Origin: Vibrio intestinalis
GTDB taxonomy: Bacteria > Pseudomonadota > Gammaproteobacteria > Enterobacterales > Vibrionaceae
NCBI RefSeq assembly: GCF_025195085.2
Contig: NZ_JANAVY020000016.1
Location: 39,172 to 103,171 of the forward strand
Direction: 5' to 3'
DNA length: 64,000 bases
Shown here: positions 26,592 through 36,291 of the stretch, piece by piece
Position numbering within the stretch: the stretch's first letter is position 1
Layout: every line of letters begins with the position of its first letter
Position numbers and translations under genes: made by a program
The notes under the pieces: model-generated
The model's input: only the letters and a program-made list of their open reading frames with translations
Database searches by the model: none
What the model was told of the DNA's origin: nothing

Positions 26592-27698
26592 TTAATCCAT
26601 ATCAATCTTAACATTCGAAAGTGCACCACCAGAAAAACTCTCGCCGCGTTGCGTTTTAAGCATAATGCGTAAATCATTGGCGGAATCTGCACTGTGCAAC
26701 GCATCCTCTTCACTGATTTTGTCATCGATGACCAACTGATATAGCGCTTGATCAAAGGTCTGCATCCCTACCTGCTGTGATTTCGCCATGGTTGATTTAA
26801 GTTCATGCAGATCACCACGACGAACCAAGTCAGACACGCGCGGGCTATTAAGCAGTATCTCAAACACACCATGACGTCCTTGGCCATGCTTATCGCGCAA
26901 GAGTTGCTGGCCCACCACCCCTTTTAGGTTCATCGATAAATCAAACAAAAACTGCTCTTTTTGCTCTTTAGGCACCAAATGCAAAATACGCTCTAAAGCT
27001 TGGTTGGCGTTATTGGCGTGCAATGTCGCCATACACAAATGGCCAGTTTCGGCGAAGGTCATGGCATATTCCATAGTCTCACGACTGCGTATCTCACCAA
27101 TCAAAATCATGTCAGGTGCTTGACGCAGAGAGTTCTTAAGTGCCACTTCATAGCTTTCGGTATCCAAACCGACCTCACGCTGAGTAACTATACAACGATT
27201 ATGCTCATGAACAAATTCAATCGGATCTTCTACCGTTAAAATATGCCCTGTTCGGTGCATATTACGATAGCCTGTCATTGCTGCCATGGTGGTTGATTTA
27301 CCCGACCCCGTTGCACCAACAACCAGCACTAAACCACGCTTTGCAATTGCTAAATCTTGCAACACATCGGGCAGCTTTAACTGCTCAAATGTCGGGATAT
27401 TGGTTTCGATTCTGCGAATTACAGCGCCCGGAAGTTCTCGCTGGAAGAATGCCGACACACGAAAACGGCCAATATCGCGTACCACTGCAAAATTGGCCTC
27501 ACGGCTGCGGCGATACTCTTGCTGGCGTTCGCTATCCATCATAGTGTCGAGTAACTGCATCACTTGCGACTGAGTCAGTTTATCACCATGCGCGCGCAGC
27601 TCACCGTCAACCCGATAGAGCACTGGAGCACCAACCGTAATATAGAGATCAGACGCTTTCTGATCTGTCATTCCATGTAAAAAAGCATCGATATCCAT
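26592..27698 (-). CDS. pilU: Type IV pilus retraction accessory ATPase PilU
   Basis: 368 residues of the PilT/PilU family, Walker A GATGSGKSTTMA near residue 129, Walker B region MILIGEIRSRETM, and the His box of the family (ATLHANNANQALERI). The N-terminus MDIDAFLHGMTDQKASDLYITVGAPVLYRVDGEL and longer C-terminal tail distinguish it from PilT. Assists PilT in retraction of type IVa pili, including MSHA or competence pili. Lies 11 bases downstream of pilT as one operon. Confidence 0.95.
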   Translation of the reverse strand: MDIDAFLHGMTDQKASDLYITVGAPVLYRVDGELRAHGDKLTQSQVMQLLDTMMDSERQQEYRRSREANFAVVRDIGRFRVSAFFQRELPGAVIRRIETNIPTFEQLKLPDVLQDLAIAKRGLVLVVGATGSGKSTTMAAMTGYRNMHRTGHILTVEDPIEFVHEHNRCIVTQREVGLDTESYEVALKNSLRQAPDMILIGEIRSRETMEYAMTFAETGHLCMATLHANNANQALERILHLVPKEQKEQFLFDLSMNLKGVVGQQLLRDKHGQGRHGVFEILLNSPRVSDLVRRGDLHELKSTMAKSQQVGMQTFDQALYQLVIDDKISEEDALHSADSANDLRIMLKTQRGESFSGGALSNVKIDMD

Positions 27699-27709
27699 AT
27701 CCCTTCTCC

Positions 27710-28741
27710 CTAAAACGTCGTTGTATCAATGATAGAAGCAACTTCTTGCGGGTCGACTAACCCTTTGGCAATTAACTGTTTCGCATTCTGCTCCATCGTT
27801 TGCATGCCTTGAGAAGCTCCAGTCTGAATCACTGAATACATCTGTGCCACTTTATCTTCACGGATCAAGTTACGAATCGCTGGTGTCGCCATCATGATCT
27901 CATGACAAGCAACACGGCCGCCGCCAATACGCTTCACCAGTTTTTGTGCAATAACCGAACGCAAAGATTCAGAGAGCATTGAACGCACCATATCTTTATC
28001 ACTGCCAGGGAACACATCGATGATACGGTCGATAGTTTTAGCAGCTGAGCTAGTGTGCAAAGTACCAAACACTAGGTGGCCTGTTTCCGCCGCGGTAAGC
28101 GCTAAACTGATCGTCTCTTGGTCACGCAGCTCACCTACTAAGATGACATCTGGATCTTCACGCAGCGCACTGCGCAGCGCCGCTTTAAAGCTATGAGTAT
28201 CTCGATGTACTTCGCGTTGGTTAACCAAACATTGATTATTGCTGTGCACAAATTCAATTGGGTCTTCAATGGTAAGAATATGCTTTTTGTGATTGCGGTT
28301 GATGTAATCCACCATGGCCGCCAAAGTGGTCGATTTACCTGAGCCCGTAGGGCCAGTCACAAGCACTAGGCCTTTATCTATATTGGCAATATTGTTGAAT
28401 ATATCTGGCGCACCAAGCTCTTCAAGCGTAGGAACCTTAGTTGGGATGGTACGAAATACCGCCGCACAGCCACGCGTTTGATTGAATGCATTAACACGGA
28501 AACGACCAACGTTTGGCAATTCAAATGAGAAGTCCACTTCAAGGTGTTCTTCAAACTCGCTGCGCTGAGCATCATTCATGATTTCAAACACCAAGCGGTG
28601 CACGTCCGCGTGAGCTAATTCAGGCATGCTGAGCTTTCTCACTTCACCATCAATGCGCACCATTGGAGAAACTCCAGCAGAAAGATGTAGATCTGACGCA
28701 TTATGTTTTACACTAAAATCCAATAACTCAGCGATATCCAT
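27710..28741 (-). CDS. pilT: Type IV pilus retraction ATPase PilT
   Basis: 343 residues with Walker A GPTGSGKSTTLA (about 130), Asp and His boxes in the usual order (VILVGELRDQET; FGTLHTSSAAKTIDRI) and the C-terminal AIRNLIREDKVAQM motif needed for retraction. Hexameric motor that depolymerises pili. Starts 24 bases from the divergent yggS gene, so its promoter must overlap yggS sequence. This pilT-yggS pairing is common in gammaproteobacteria. Confidence 0.96.
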   Translation of the reverse strand: MDIAELLDFSVKHNASDLHLSAGVSPMVRIDGEVRKLSMPELAHADVHRLVFEIMNDAQRSEFEEHLEVDFSFELPNVGRFRVNAFNQTRGCAAVFRTIPTKVPTLEELGAPDIFNNIANIDKGLVLVTGPTGSGKSTTLAAMVDYINRNHKKHILTIEDPIEFVHSNNQCLVNQREVHRDTHSFKAALRSALREDPDVILVGELRDQETISLALTAAETGHLVFGTLHTSSAAKTIDRIIDVFPGSDKDMVRSMLSESLRSVIAQKLVKRIGGGRVACHEIMMATPAIRNLIREDKVAQMYSVIQTGASQGMQTMEQNAKQLIAKGLVDPQEVASIIDTTTF

Positions 28742-28765
28742 TTAAATTCCTTAGTAAAGTTAGCC

Positions 28766-29473
28766 ATGAGTAGTATTCAACAAAATATTGAACAGATCAC
28801 CTCACAGATCTTAGCCGCGCAGCAAAAGTGTGGTCGTACTCAAGAGTCCGTGCAACTTCTGGCGGTGAGTAAGACCAAACCGAATCAAGCTGTCTTAGAA
28901 GCCGCTCATGCAGGTCAAACTGCATTCGGTGAAAACTATGTGCAAGAGGGCGTGGATAAAATAGCATATTTTTCAGAACACCATCCAGAGCTCAAGTTGG
29001 AGTGGCACTTCATTGGCCCACTCCAATCCAACAAAACGCGACCTGTCGCAGAGAATTTTGCATGGGTTCATACTATTGATAGAGCAAAAATTGCGCAGCG
29101 ATTAAATGATCAACGCCCTTCGAGCTTGGATAAACTTCAGGTACTTATCCAAGTCAACACCAGTGCTGAAAGCAGCAAGTCTGGTGTTAATGATCAGCAA
29201 GTATTTGAGTTAGCCGAGTTGATTTATTCTCTACCCAACCTCACGTTAAGAGGGTTGATGTCAATTCCAGCTAACGTGACTGACTATCAGTCACAGTTAC
29301 AGGCATTCAATCAGTTAGCCGAACTAAAAGACGCGTTATCTGCGCGCTACCCAGATCTAAATCTCGATACACTTTCGATGGGTATGAGTGGTGATATGGA
29401 AGCCGCCATTGAAGCAGGTAGTACCATGGTTCGTATCGGCACGGCCATTTTCGGTGCTCGTGATTACAAATAA
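28766..29473 (+). CDS. yggS: PLP homeostasis protein YggS (PLPBP)
   Basis: 235 residues, alanine-racemase-like fold type III; PLP lysine in LAVSKTKPN at residue 36, and the C-terminal phosphate loop SMGMSGDMEAAIEAGSTMVRIG. Binds pyridoxal phosphate without a known enzyme activity and influences amino-acid pools. First gene of the yggS-proC-yggT-yggU set. Confidence 0.95.
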   Translation: MSSIQQNIEQITSQILAAQQKCGRTQESVQLLAVSKTKPNQAVLEAAHAGQTAFGENYVQEGVDKIAYFSEHHPELKLEWHFIGPLQSNKTRPVAENFAWVHTIDRAKIAQRLNDQRPSSLDKLQVLIQVNTSAESSKSGVNDQQVFELAELIYSLPNLTLRGLMSIPANVTDYQSQLQAFNQLAELKDALSARYPDLNLDTLSMGMSGDMEAAIEAGSTMVRIGTAIFGARDYK

Positions 29474-29492
29474 AATAAATTAGGAAGCCATT

Positions 29493-30311
29493 ATGCAACA
29501 CAAGAAAATTACGTTTATCGGCGCAGGAAACATGGCGCGCTCAATTATTGCTGGTCTAGTTGCAAGCGGGTATCCCGCCAAACTCATTACTGCTACCGAC
29601 CCAAATCAAGATCAGCGTGATTTCCTTGCTACGCAATATGGCATTCAAACCGAAGCTGATAACTTAATTGCCGCTTCAGGTGCAGACGTCATCGTACTGG
29701 CTGTGAAACCTCAGCTGATGTCAGTTGTGGCTGAAGGGCTACAAAGCATCGATTATAGCGATAAATTAGTCATCTCGATTGCGGCAGGTATCAGTGCTGC
29801 ACGTTTAAATGAAATGTTCGCGGCTCAATTACAGCTGGTACGTGTCATGCCAAATACCCCAGCGCTTGTCAGCCAAGGTATGAGTGGTCTGTACGCACCT
29901 AAACAAGTAACAGAGCAAGACAAGCAATTTGCCGCTGATCTCATGACTGCGGTTGGTAAAGTGTGCTGGGTAGAGACAGAATCTGGCATCAATAACATAA
30001 TCGCAGCAGCAGGTAGCGCACCGGCTTATTTCTTCCTATTTATGGAAGCGATGCAGGCTGAGGCTATCGCACAAGGTTTTGATCAGCAAACCGCTCGTTT
30101 ACTTGTTCAACAATCGGCATTGGGCGCAGCAGAAATGGTTATAGCTAATCCTGAAACTGAGCTTTCGACCTTGCGCGAACAAGTGACATCTAAAGGCGGT
30201 ACAACAGCAGAAGCGTTACGTACATTCAATCAACATCAATTGTCTGATATTGTAGCCAAAGCAATGCAAGCTGCCGTCACTCGTGCTGAAGAGATGGAAA
30301 AACAATTTTAA
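29493..30311 (+). CDS. proC: Pyrroline-5-carboxylate reductase
   Basis: 272 residues with an N-terminal Rossmann motif FIGAGNMARSII and the C-terminal ProC signature (EQVTSKGGTTAEALRTF). Catalyses the last step of proline synthesis using NAD(P)H. AGGA ribosome site just before the ATG; 19 bases after yggS. Confidence 0.97.
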   Translation: MQHKKITFIGAGNMARSIIAGLVASGYPAKLITATDPNQDQRDFLATQYGIQTEADNLIAASGADVIVLAVKPQLMSVVAEGLQSIDYSDKLVISIAAGISAARLNEMFAAQLQLVRVMPNTPALVSQGMSGLYAPKQVTEQDKQFAADLMTAVGKVCWVETESGINNIIAAAGSAPAYFFLFMEAMQAEAIAQGFDQQTARLLVQQSALGAAEMVIANPETELSTLREQVTSKGGTTAEALRTFNQHQLSDIVAKAMQAAVTRAEEMEKQF

Positions 30312-30402
30312 TAACACTCACCACGAGAAAGCGTATCAGCTCATCTCGATTGGTATATTAACCTGAGCTAGTCAGTTAGCTCTCATGAATTAAGGGAAAC
30401 CT

Positions 30403-30975
30403 ATGAGTTCAATGAGTTTTCTTATTGCCACCCTATTTGATTTGTACATCATGGTGGTCATTCTACGCATGTGGCTGCAAGCTGCGCGCGCAGATTTCTA
30501 CAACCCATTTTCTCAATTTGTCGTCAATGCAACCCAGCCTGTCGTAGGCCCTTTACGTCGCTTTATTCCGTCGATTGGTAGTATTGACCTCGCCACCTTG
30601 CTGTTTGCTTACGCGCTAATGGTCGGCAAATTTGCACTGATAGCGCTTGTTGCGCCAAAAGAGGCCTTCAGCGTAACCCTACAAGGCCACCTATTTGTTG
30701 CAATGTTCGCGTTAGTCAAAACCATGGGTAAGATTTTATTCTATGTACTGATCGTGCGTGCCATTTTGAGTTGGGTAAGCCAAGGAAGAAGCCCTGTGGA
30801 ATATGTTTTCCACCAGCTAACTGAACCTATGCTTGCACCAATTCGCCGTGTAATTCCGGCAATGGGCGGCTTCGATTTCAGTATCTTGGTGCTATTTATT
30901 GCCTTACAGTTTGCTAACCGACTGGTCGGTGAGTTGCTCTCGCCACTAATTGGCATCCTTTGGTTCCAGTTGTAA
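30403..30975 (+). CDS. yggT: YggT family membrane protein
   Basis: 190 residues with two copies of the YGGT unit (the first about 5-85, the second about 100-185), each with two membrane helices and the pattern NPFSQFVVNATQPVVGPLRRFIP or EYVFHQLTEPMLAPIRRVIP. Function is not settled; homologues are linked to osmotic stress or cell division. Stop and next start overlap as TAATG. Confidence 0.9.
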   Translation: MSSMSFLIATLFDLYIMVVILRMWLQAARADFYNPFSQFVVNATQPVVGPLRRFIPSIGSIDLATLLFAYALMVGKFALIALVAPKEAFSVTLQGHLFVAMFALVKTMGKILFYVLIVRAILSWVSQGRSPVEYVFHQLTEPMLAPIRRVIPAMGGFDFSILVLFIALQFANRLVGELLSPLIGILWFQL

Positions 30976-31265
30976 TGTCCAATGCCGCATGGCTTGAAGG
31001 CGAAGACGTGGTTCTTCGCCTTTACATTCAACCTAAGGCCAGCCGAGATAAAATTGTTGGCTTACACGGTGAAGAATTAAAAATCGCAATTACGGCTCCA
31101 CCTGTGGATGGCAAAGCCAATGCGCATTTGAGTAAGTACCTCGCCAAACAGTTTAAGGTCGCCAAAGGCCTTATTAGCATCGAAAAAGGTGAACTGGGGC
31201 GGCACAAGCAAGTGCGAATCACCGCTCCGACACAAATGCCCGAAGAGATTAAAGCCATCCTATGA
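30975..31265 (+). CDS. yggU: DUF167 family protein YggU
   Basis: 96 residues from the ATG at 30975 (MSNAAWLEGEDVVLRLYIQP), overlapping the yggT stop by one base; a longer reading from TTG at 30960 lies inside yggT and is rejected. Typical DUF167 pattern KASRDKIVGLHGEELKIAITAPPVDGKAN. Small cytoplasmic protein of unknown function. Confidence 0.92.
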   Translation: MSNAAWLEGEDVVLRLYIQPKASRDKIVGLHGEELKIAITAPPVDGKANAHLSKYLAKQFKVAKGLISIEKGELGRHKQVRITAPTQMPEEIKAIL

Positions 31266-31276
31266 TGGCTTTTTTA
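31251..31276 (+). terminator. Terminator overlapping the yggU stop
   Basis: Hairpin AAAGCCATC / GATGGCTTT with a 4-base loop and T-run; the left arm is inside the last codons of yggU. Confidence 0.85.
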
Positions 31277-31389
31277 CTATTTGTCGCTAAGTAACCTGTA
31301 AATAGTCTGCAGCAAAAACTAGCATTCATGGTAAAGGCCATTTAAAGTTCACCCCAATTCATTTTCATTGAAATTAAACGAGGCTACTG

Positions 31390-31986
31390 ATGAGCAAAAT
31401 CGTTCTTGCGACAGGCAACCAAGGCAAAGTAAAAGAAATGGCAGATCTACTGTCAGATTTCGGTTTTGAAGTATTAGCACAAAGCGAATTCAACGTATCA
31501 GAAGTCGCTGAAACCGGTACAACCTTTATCGAAAATGCCATCATCAAAGCTCGTCACGCAGCCAAAGAAACAGGCCTAGCAGCAATTGCAGATGACTCTG
31601 GATTGGAAGTGGATTTTCTTAATGGCGCTCCGGGCATTTACTCAGCGCGCTACGCTGGTGAAAACGCAAGTGACCAACAGAATTTAGAAAAACTGCTTGA
31701 TGCGATGAAAGGCGTGCCGCAAGAGCAACGCACTGCACGCTTTCATTGTGTACTGGTACTAATGCGTCATGAAAACGACCCAACACCAATTGTTTGCCAC
31801 GGCAAATGGGAGGGCCAAATTCTTACCGAAGCTCAAGGTGACAACGGCTTTGGTTACGATCCAGTATTCTTTGTCCCAGAAGATAATTGTGCATCAGCAG
31901 AATTAGCGCCAGCACGTAAGAAGCAACTGTCTCACCGCGGCAAAGCGCTCAAACAGCTGTTCGCAACCCTATCAGAGCAACAGTAA
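31390..31986 (+). CDS. rdgB: XTP/dITP pyrophosphatase (RdgB/HAM1)
   Basis: 198 residues with the N-terminal ATGNQGKVKEM motif, ADDSGLEVDFLNGAPGIYSARYAG in the middle and SHRGKAL at the C-terminus, all typical of the family. Removes inosine and xanthosine triphosphates from the nucleotide pool. Five bases before hemW, so the two are co-transcribed. Confidence 0.97.
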   Translation: MSKIVLATGNQGKVKEMADLLSDFGFEVLAQSEFNVSEVAETGTTFIENAIIKARHAAKETGLAAIADDSGLEVDFLNGAPGIYSARYAGENASDQQNLEKLLDAMKGVPQEQRTARFHCVLVLMRHENDPTPIVCHGKWEGQILTEAQGDNGFGYDPVFFVPEDNCASAELAPARKKQLSHRGKALKQLFATLSEQQ

Positions 31987-31991
31987 ACTCT

Positions 31992-33167
31992 ATGCGCTTA
32001 TCTCCACCAGCACTTAGCTTATATGTACACATCCCATGGTGTGTACAAAAGTGCCCGTATTGTGATTTCAACTCACATGCACTAAAAGCTGAGATCCCTG
32101 AAGATCAATATATCGATGCACTATTAGAAGATCTTGATACCGATATAGAGAAGTATCGATTAAATGACGCACCGAGAGCGTTGCACTCGATTTTTATCGG
32201 TGGTGGCACACCAAGCCTTATCACTGCAGAAGGAATTGGCCGCCTTTTAACGGGTATTGAACAGCGAATCCCGTTTAAAGATGATATTGAAATCACCATG
32301 GAGGCCAACCCAGGCACGGTAGAAGCCGAGCGCTTCACTGGCTACCAAGCGGTCGGGGTAAACCGTATCTCGCTAGGAGTGCAAAGTTTTGAGCAATCAA
32401 AACTTGAGAAGCTAGGGCGAATTCACGGCCCTCAAGAAGCAATCAATGCCGCTCATCTAGCCCATCAAATAGGCTTAAACAGCTTTAACCTCGATCTAAT
32501 GCATGGCCTTCCGGATCAAAGTATTGAGCAAGCGCTCGTTGATTTAGATAAAGCGATCGAGCTCAATCCGCCGCATCTATCTTGGTATCAATTAACTATT
32601 GAGCCTAATACCATGTTCTACTACAAACCGCCGACTCTGCCAGACGACGATGATTTGTGGGACATTTTTGAACAAGGCCACCAAAAACTGAGCGCTGCGG
32701 GTTACGTGCAATATGAAATCTCTGGCTACAGCAAACCGGGTTATCAATGCCAACACAACCTCAACTACTGGCGCTTTGGTGATTACCTAGGCATAGGCTG
32801 TGGCTCTCACGGTAAACTCAGCTTTAGCGATGGGCGCATTATTCGTACCACCAAAGTAAAACACCCGAGAGGCTACTTAGCCGCTTACCAAAATATGGTG
32901 AAACCTTACATCAGTGATGAGTTTGAAGTGGCAAATGAAGATAGGCCATTTGAGTTCTTTATGAACCGCTTTAGATTACTGGAGGCGTGCCCAAAACAAG
33001 ATTTCATAGATACGACAGGGCTACCGCTAAAAGCGATTCAACCCACTATAGATTGGGCATTAGGTAAGCAATACTTAAGTGAAAGTGACACTCATTGGCA
33101 AATCACAGAAAAAGGAAAACTGTTCCTCAATGATTTGCTAGAAGCCTTCATGGCAGAAGAAGAGTAG
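31992..33167 (+). CDS. hemW: Haem chaperone HemW (radical SAM)
   Basis: 391 residues with the radical-SAM cluster CxxxCxxC at Cys17, 21 and 24 (CVQKCPYCD), plus the GGGTPS motif and the HemW C-terminal domain. Long misannotated as oxygen-independent coproporphyrinogen oxidase; the lack of the HemN N-terminal extension argues for HemW. Delivers haem to target proteins. Last gene of the yggS-to-hemW run. Confidence 0.95.
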   Translation: MRLSPPALSLYVHIPWCVQKCPYCDFNSHALKAEIPEDQYIDALLEDLDTDIEKYRLNDAPRALHSIFIGGGTPSLITAEGIGRLLTGIEQRIPFKDDIEITMEANPGTVEAERFTGYQAVGVNRISLGVQSFEQSKLEKLGRIHGPQEAINAAHLAHQIGLNSFNLDLMHGLPDQSIEQALVDLDKAIELNPPHLSWYQLTIEPNTMFYYKPPTLPDDDDLWDIFEQGHQKLSAAGYVQYEISGYSKPGYQCQHNLNYWRFGDYLGIGCGSHGKLSFSDGRIIRTTKVKHPRGYLAAYQNMVKPYISDEFEVANEDRPFEFFMNRFRLLEACPKQDFIDTTGLPLKAIQPTIDWALGKQYLSESDTHWQITEKGKLFLNDLLEAFMAEEE

Positions 33168-33192
33168 ATAGAAAACGTCATCATAAAAATAT

Positions 33193-33221
33193 GAATTTGC
33201 AGCGCACAAGGCTGCAAATTC
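33193..33221. terminator. Hairpin between convergent hemW and glsA
   Basis: Arms GAATTTGCAGC and GCTGCAAATTC with a 7-base loop. No good T-run follows on either strand, so it is a possible bidirectional stop or an mRNA 3' end structure. Confidence 0.5.
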
Positions 33222-33243
33222 ATTGATGACTAGAAACTAAAGG

Positions 33244-34164
33244 CTAGAAAATAGAACGCCCAATGCGCTCTGAAAGCAGCTCTAACGCCTTAGTACCCGC
33301 CAACGAGTTACCTGATGGGTCTAGCTCTGGCGACCAAACCGCAATGGTCATTTCTCCCGGAACAACGGCAATAATACCGCCGCCGACACCTGATTTACCC
33401 GGCATACCCACCCGATAAGCAAACTCACCCGCACCATCATATAAGCCACATGTCGCGAGCAAAGCATTCAACTGCTTGGTTTGGGTCGGAGTAATGATCT
33501 GCTTACCTGTTTGTACCGATACGCCTTTATTGGCCAAATAGCTGAATGTCTTAGCCAAATCCACACAGCTCATCTTAAGTGCACAAGCGTGGAAGTAATT
33601 GTTCAATACTGGGATCACGTCATTTTCAAAGTTGCCAAACGAGCGCATCAGATACGCAATCGCTGCATTGCGGTCGCTATGCAGCATCTCAGAGGCTGCT
33701 ACCACCTTGTCGTAAGTAATGTGAGTATCACCCGACAATTGGCGCACAAACTCCAACAGACGCTGCCTAGGGGCTGACAGACGGCTATGCAATAAGTCAG
33801 CAACAACGATAGCACCCGCATTGATAAATGGGTTGCGAGGAATACCCTGCTCCATCTCAAGCTGAATCATCGAGTTAAACGCTTGGCCAGATGGCTCTTT
33901 ACCCACGCGAGACCAAATTTCTTCCGGTTTATACAAAGACATCGCTAATGTAAGACTGAGCGCCTTAGAGATCGACTGCACCGAAAAGCCTTCTTCCGCG
34001 TCACCGGCTTTGATCACTTCACCGTGATTGGTATACACCGCGATCGCCAGTTTTTGGTTCGAAACTTTTGCTAGCGCAGGAATATAGTCAGCGACCTTAC
34101 CCTGACCAATCAAAGGGCGAACTTCTTGTAAGATATCAGCCAAGATTGCTTGTGTTGGTTTCAT
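33244..34164 (-). CDS. glsA: Glutaminase
   Basis: 306 residues of the serine-dependent beta-lactamase-like glutaminase family: catalytic SISK motif in FSVQSISKALSL and the patterns NPFINAGAIVV and PGKSGVGGGI. Converts glutamine to glutamate and ammonia. Single gene between convergent hemW and the trmB terminator. Confidence 0.95.
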   Translation of the reverse strand: MKPTQAILADILQEVRPLIGQGKVADYIPALAKVSNQKLAIAVYTNHGEVIKAGDAEEGFSVQSISKALSLTLAMSLYKPEEIWSRVGKEPSGQAFNSMIQLEMEQGIPRNPFINAGAIVVADLLHSRLSAPRQRLLEFVRQLSGDTHITYDKVVAASEMLHSDRNAAIAYLMRSFGNFENDVIPVLNNYFHACALKMSCVDLAKTFSYLANKGVSVQTGKQIITPTQTKQLNALLATCGLYDGAGEFAYRVGMPGKSGVGGGIIAVVPGEMTIAVWSPELDPSGNSLAGTKALELLSERIGRSIF

Positions 34165-34218
34165 GTGTGACCTATCGATTATTATTGTCTTTGCCTAAAA
34201 CGGCTTGCTTTAGGGGGC

Positions 34219-34247
34219 AAAAAGCCAACATTTTCATGTTGGCTTTT
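34219..34247 (-). terminator. Terminator downstream of trmB
   Basis: Hairpin AAAAGCCAACAT / ATGTTGGCTTTT with a 4-base loop, between the trmB stop and the glsA start; symmetrical A and T runs. Confidence 0.85.
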
Positions 34248-34286
34248 AGTCAATTATAAAAGGGATTTCCCTTTAAAACCGTGAGA

Positions 34287-35006
34287 TTAAGCGATGCGCT
34301 TAAACTTAATATCCCACACGCCATGGCCGAGACGATGGCCACGCGCTTCAAACTTAGTTAATGGGCGCTCTTCTGGACGAGGTACGTAATCGCCATCAAC
34401 CGCAATATTGGCGTAACCAGGAGCCGCCGTCATCACTTCAATCATATGCTCGGCGTAGTTTTCCCAGTCAGTCGCCATGTGGAAAATACCATCTTCAACT
34501 TGAAGCTTTTGGCGAACCATCTCAGCGAAATCAAGCTGAACAATACGGCGCTTGTGGTGGCGCTTCTTGTGCCATGGGTCAGGGAAGAACAATTGTAGCG
34601 TTGCTAGGCTGCTATCCGGAATCATATTAGCAAACACTTCTACCGCATCGTGGCACATAACACGTAGGTTAGTCACACCTGCATCACGAGCATCTGATAA
34701 ACAAGCACCAACACCTGGGCTATGCACTTCAATACCGATGAAGTTTTTCTCAGGAGCATTCTTTGCCATTTCAACCAAAGATGCGCCCATACCGAAACCA
34801 ATTTCTAGTACCACAGGGTTGTCGTTACCGAATACTTCTTTCCAATCTAGAAGCTTTTCTTGGTAATCAATACCCATGGTCGGCCAACACTCTTTCATCG
34901 CGTTTTCTTGACCTTTGGTTAAACGACCTTCACGACGCACAAAGCTGCGTACTTTGCGAATCAGTTTGCCGTCTTCATTGTATTCGTTTGTGGTCACTTC
35001 ACTCAT
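34287..35006 (-). CDS. trmB: tRNA (guanine-N7-)-methyltransferase
   Basis: 239 residues with the SAM motif VVLEIGFGMGASLVEMA (about 66) and the conserved FFPDPWHKKRHHKRR block; ends with the usual TKFEARGHRLGHGVWDIKF. Methylates G46 in the tRNA variable loop. Divergent from mutY as in many gammaproteobacteria. Confidence 0.96.
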   Translation of the reverse strand: MSEVTTNEYNEDGKLIRKVRSFVRREGRLTKGQENAMKECWPTMGIDYQEKLLDWKEVFGNDNPVVLEIGFGMGASLVEMAKNAPEKNFIGIEVHSPGVGACLSDARDAGVTNLRVMCHDAVEVFANMIPDSSLATLQLFFPDPWHKKRHHKRRIVQLDFAEMVRQKLQVEDGIFHMATDWENYAEHMIEVMTAAPGYANIAVDGDYVPRPEERPLTKFEARGHRLGHGVWDIKFKRIA

Positions 35007-35179
35007 GATTTTGCCTGTTTAAAAATTGGTCTCGACTCAAAGGGATTGTGATTATCCAAAGAATTGCCAAGGGTGCAAGTTTTTATCGCTAAAACCGTAC
35101 ACTTTATAGGTTGTACTTAACCACAATTCTATGGTGCAATTTTAGCCCAATAATACAATTACACTATATCGAGCTCGTC

Positions 35180-36232
35180 GTGACCCCTTTTGCCCAAGCC
35201 ATTTTAACTTGGTATGACGCTTACGGTAGAAAGAACCTACCTTGGCAACAAGACAAAACCGCCTACAGTGTTTGGCTTTCAGAGATTATGTTGCAACAAA
35301 CTCAAGTGGCAACCGTGATCCCTTATTACCAACGCTTCCTTGAGCGATTCCCAAGCGTGAAAGACCTTGCCAACGCAGAGCAAGATGAAGTCCTGCACCT
35401 ATGGACCGGGCTTGGCTACTACGCAAGGGCGCGTAACCTGCACAAAGCCGCCAAAATCGTGGCTCAGGAATACAATGGCGATTTTCCTACCGATATTGAA
35501 CAGCTAAATGCCCTACCCGGCATCGGCCGCTCGACTGCGGCAGCGGTGCTTTCATCAGTCTACAAAAAGCCTCACGCGATTCTTGATGGCAACGTAAAGC
35601 GCACATTGGCGCGCAGCTTTGCTGTAGAAGGCTGGCCGGGGCAAAAGAAAGTGGAAAACCAACTTTGGCACTACGCGGAAGAAAACACGCCGAGCAGTGA
35701 TACCGACAAGTACAACCAAGCTATGATGGATATGGGTGCAATGGTCTGCACTCGCAGTAAACCGAAATGCACCCTATGCCCTGTGGAGTCGTTTTGTGTC
35801 GCGCAAAAACAAGGCAATCAACTCGATTATCCGGGGAAAAAACCGAAAAAAGAGAAGCCAGTGAAGCAAACTTGGTTTGTCATGCTGCACTGTGATGGCC
35901 AAATTTGGCTAGAGCAGCGCCCACAATCAGGCATATGGGGCGGGCTATTTTGCTTCCCAGAAAGTAGCAGTGATGCCATTCATCACGAGCTAGACCGCCG
36001 CTCAATTGCAAGCAAAGACATCATAGACCAAAGACAATTGATCGCCTTTCGCCATACCTTTAGCCATTATCACCTCGATATCACACCAATTTTGGTGAAC
36101 ATGTCAAAGCAGCCGGATGTGGTAATGGAAGCAGACAAAGGTCTTTGGTATAACTTATCTCAACCTGAAGAAGTCGGCTTAGCTGCACCTGTAAAACAAT
36201 TACTTGAAAGCTTGCCGTATGAACTTCGTTAG
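35180..36232 (+). CDS. mutY: Adenine DNA glycosylase MutY
   Basis: 350 residues from GTG at 35180 (V/M-TPFAQAILTWYDAYGRKNLPWQ), the usual MutY N-terminus; the frame stays open to 35111 but the extra residues are unlike the family. Helix-hairpin-helix LPGIGRSTAAAVLS, catalytic Asp in ILDGNVKR (about 137), the 4Fe-4S cluster C-x6-C-x2-C-x5-C, and a C-terminal Nudix-like 8-oxoG recognition domain. Removes adenine paired with 8-oxoguanine. Followed by yggX and mltC as in E. coli. Confidence 0.95.
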   Translation: MTPFAQAILTWYDAYGRKNLPWQQDKTAYSVWLSEIMLQQTQVATVIPYYQRFLERFPSVKDLANAEQDEVLHLWTGLGYYARARNLHKAAKIVAQEYNGDFPTDIEQLNALPGIGRSTAAAVLSSVYKKPHAILDGNVKRTLARSFAVEGWPGQKKVENQLWHYAEENTPSSDTDKYNQAMMDMGAMVCTRSKPKCTLCPVESFCVAQKQGNQLDYPGKKPKKEKPVKQTWFVMLHCDGQIWLEQRPQSGIWGGLFCFPESSSDAIHHELDRRSIASKDIIDQRQLIAFRHTFSHYHLDITPILVNMSKQPDVVMEADKGLWYNLSQPEEVGLAAPVKQLLESLPYELR

Positions 36233-36291
36233 TCATACCCTAGATTTATCAAGACAAAAATCTAGTTTGGTATCAATAAAAGGAAACCATT

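Noticed and set aside
35111..35179. Upstream extension of mutY
   Set aside because: The 23 added residues are hydrophobic and unlike MutY; GTG at 35180 gives the family N-terminus.
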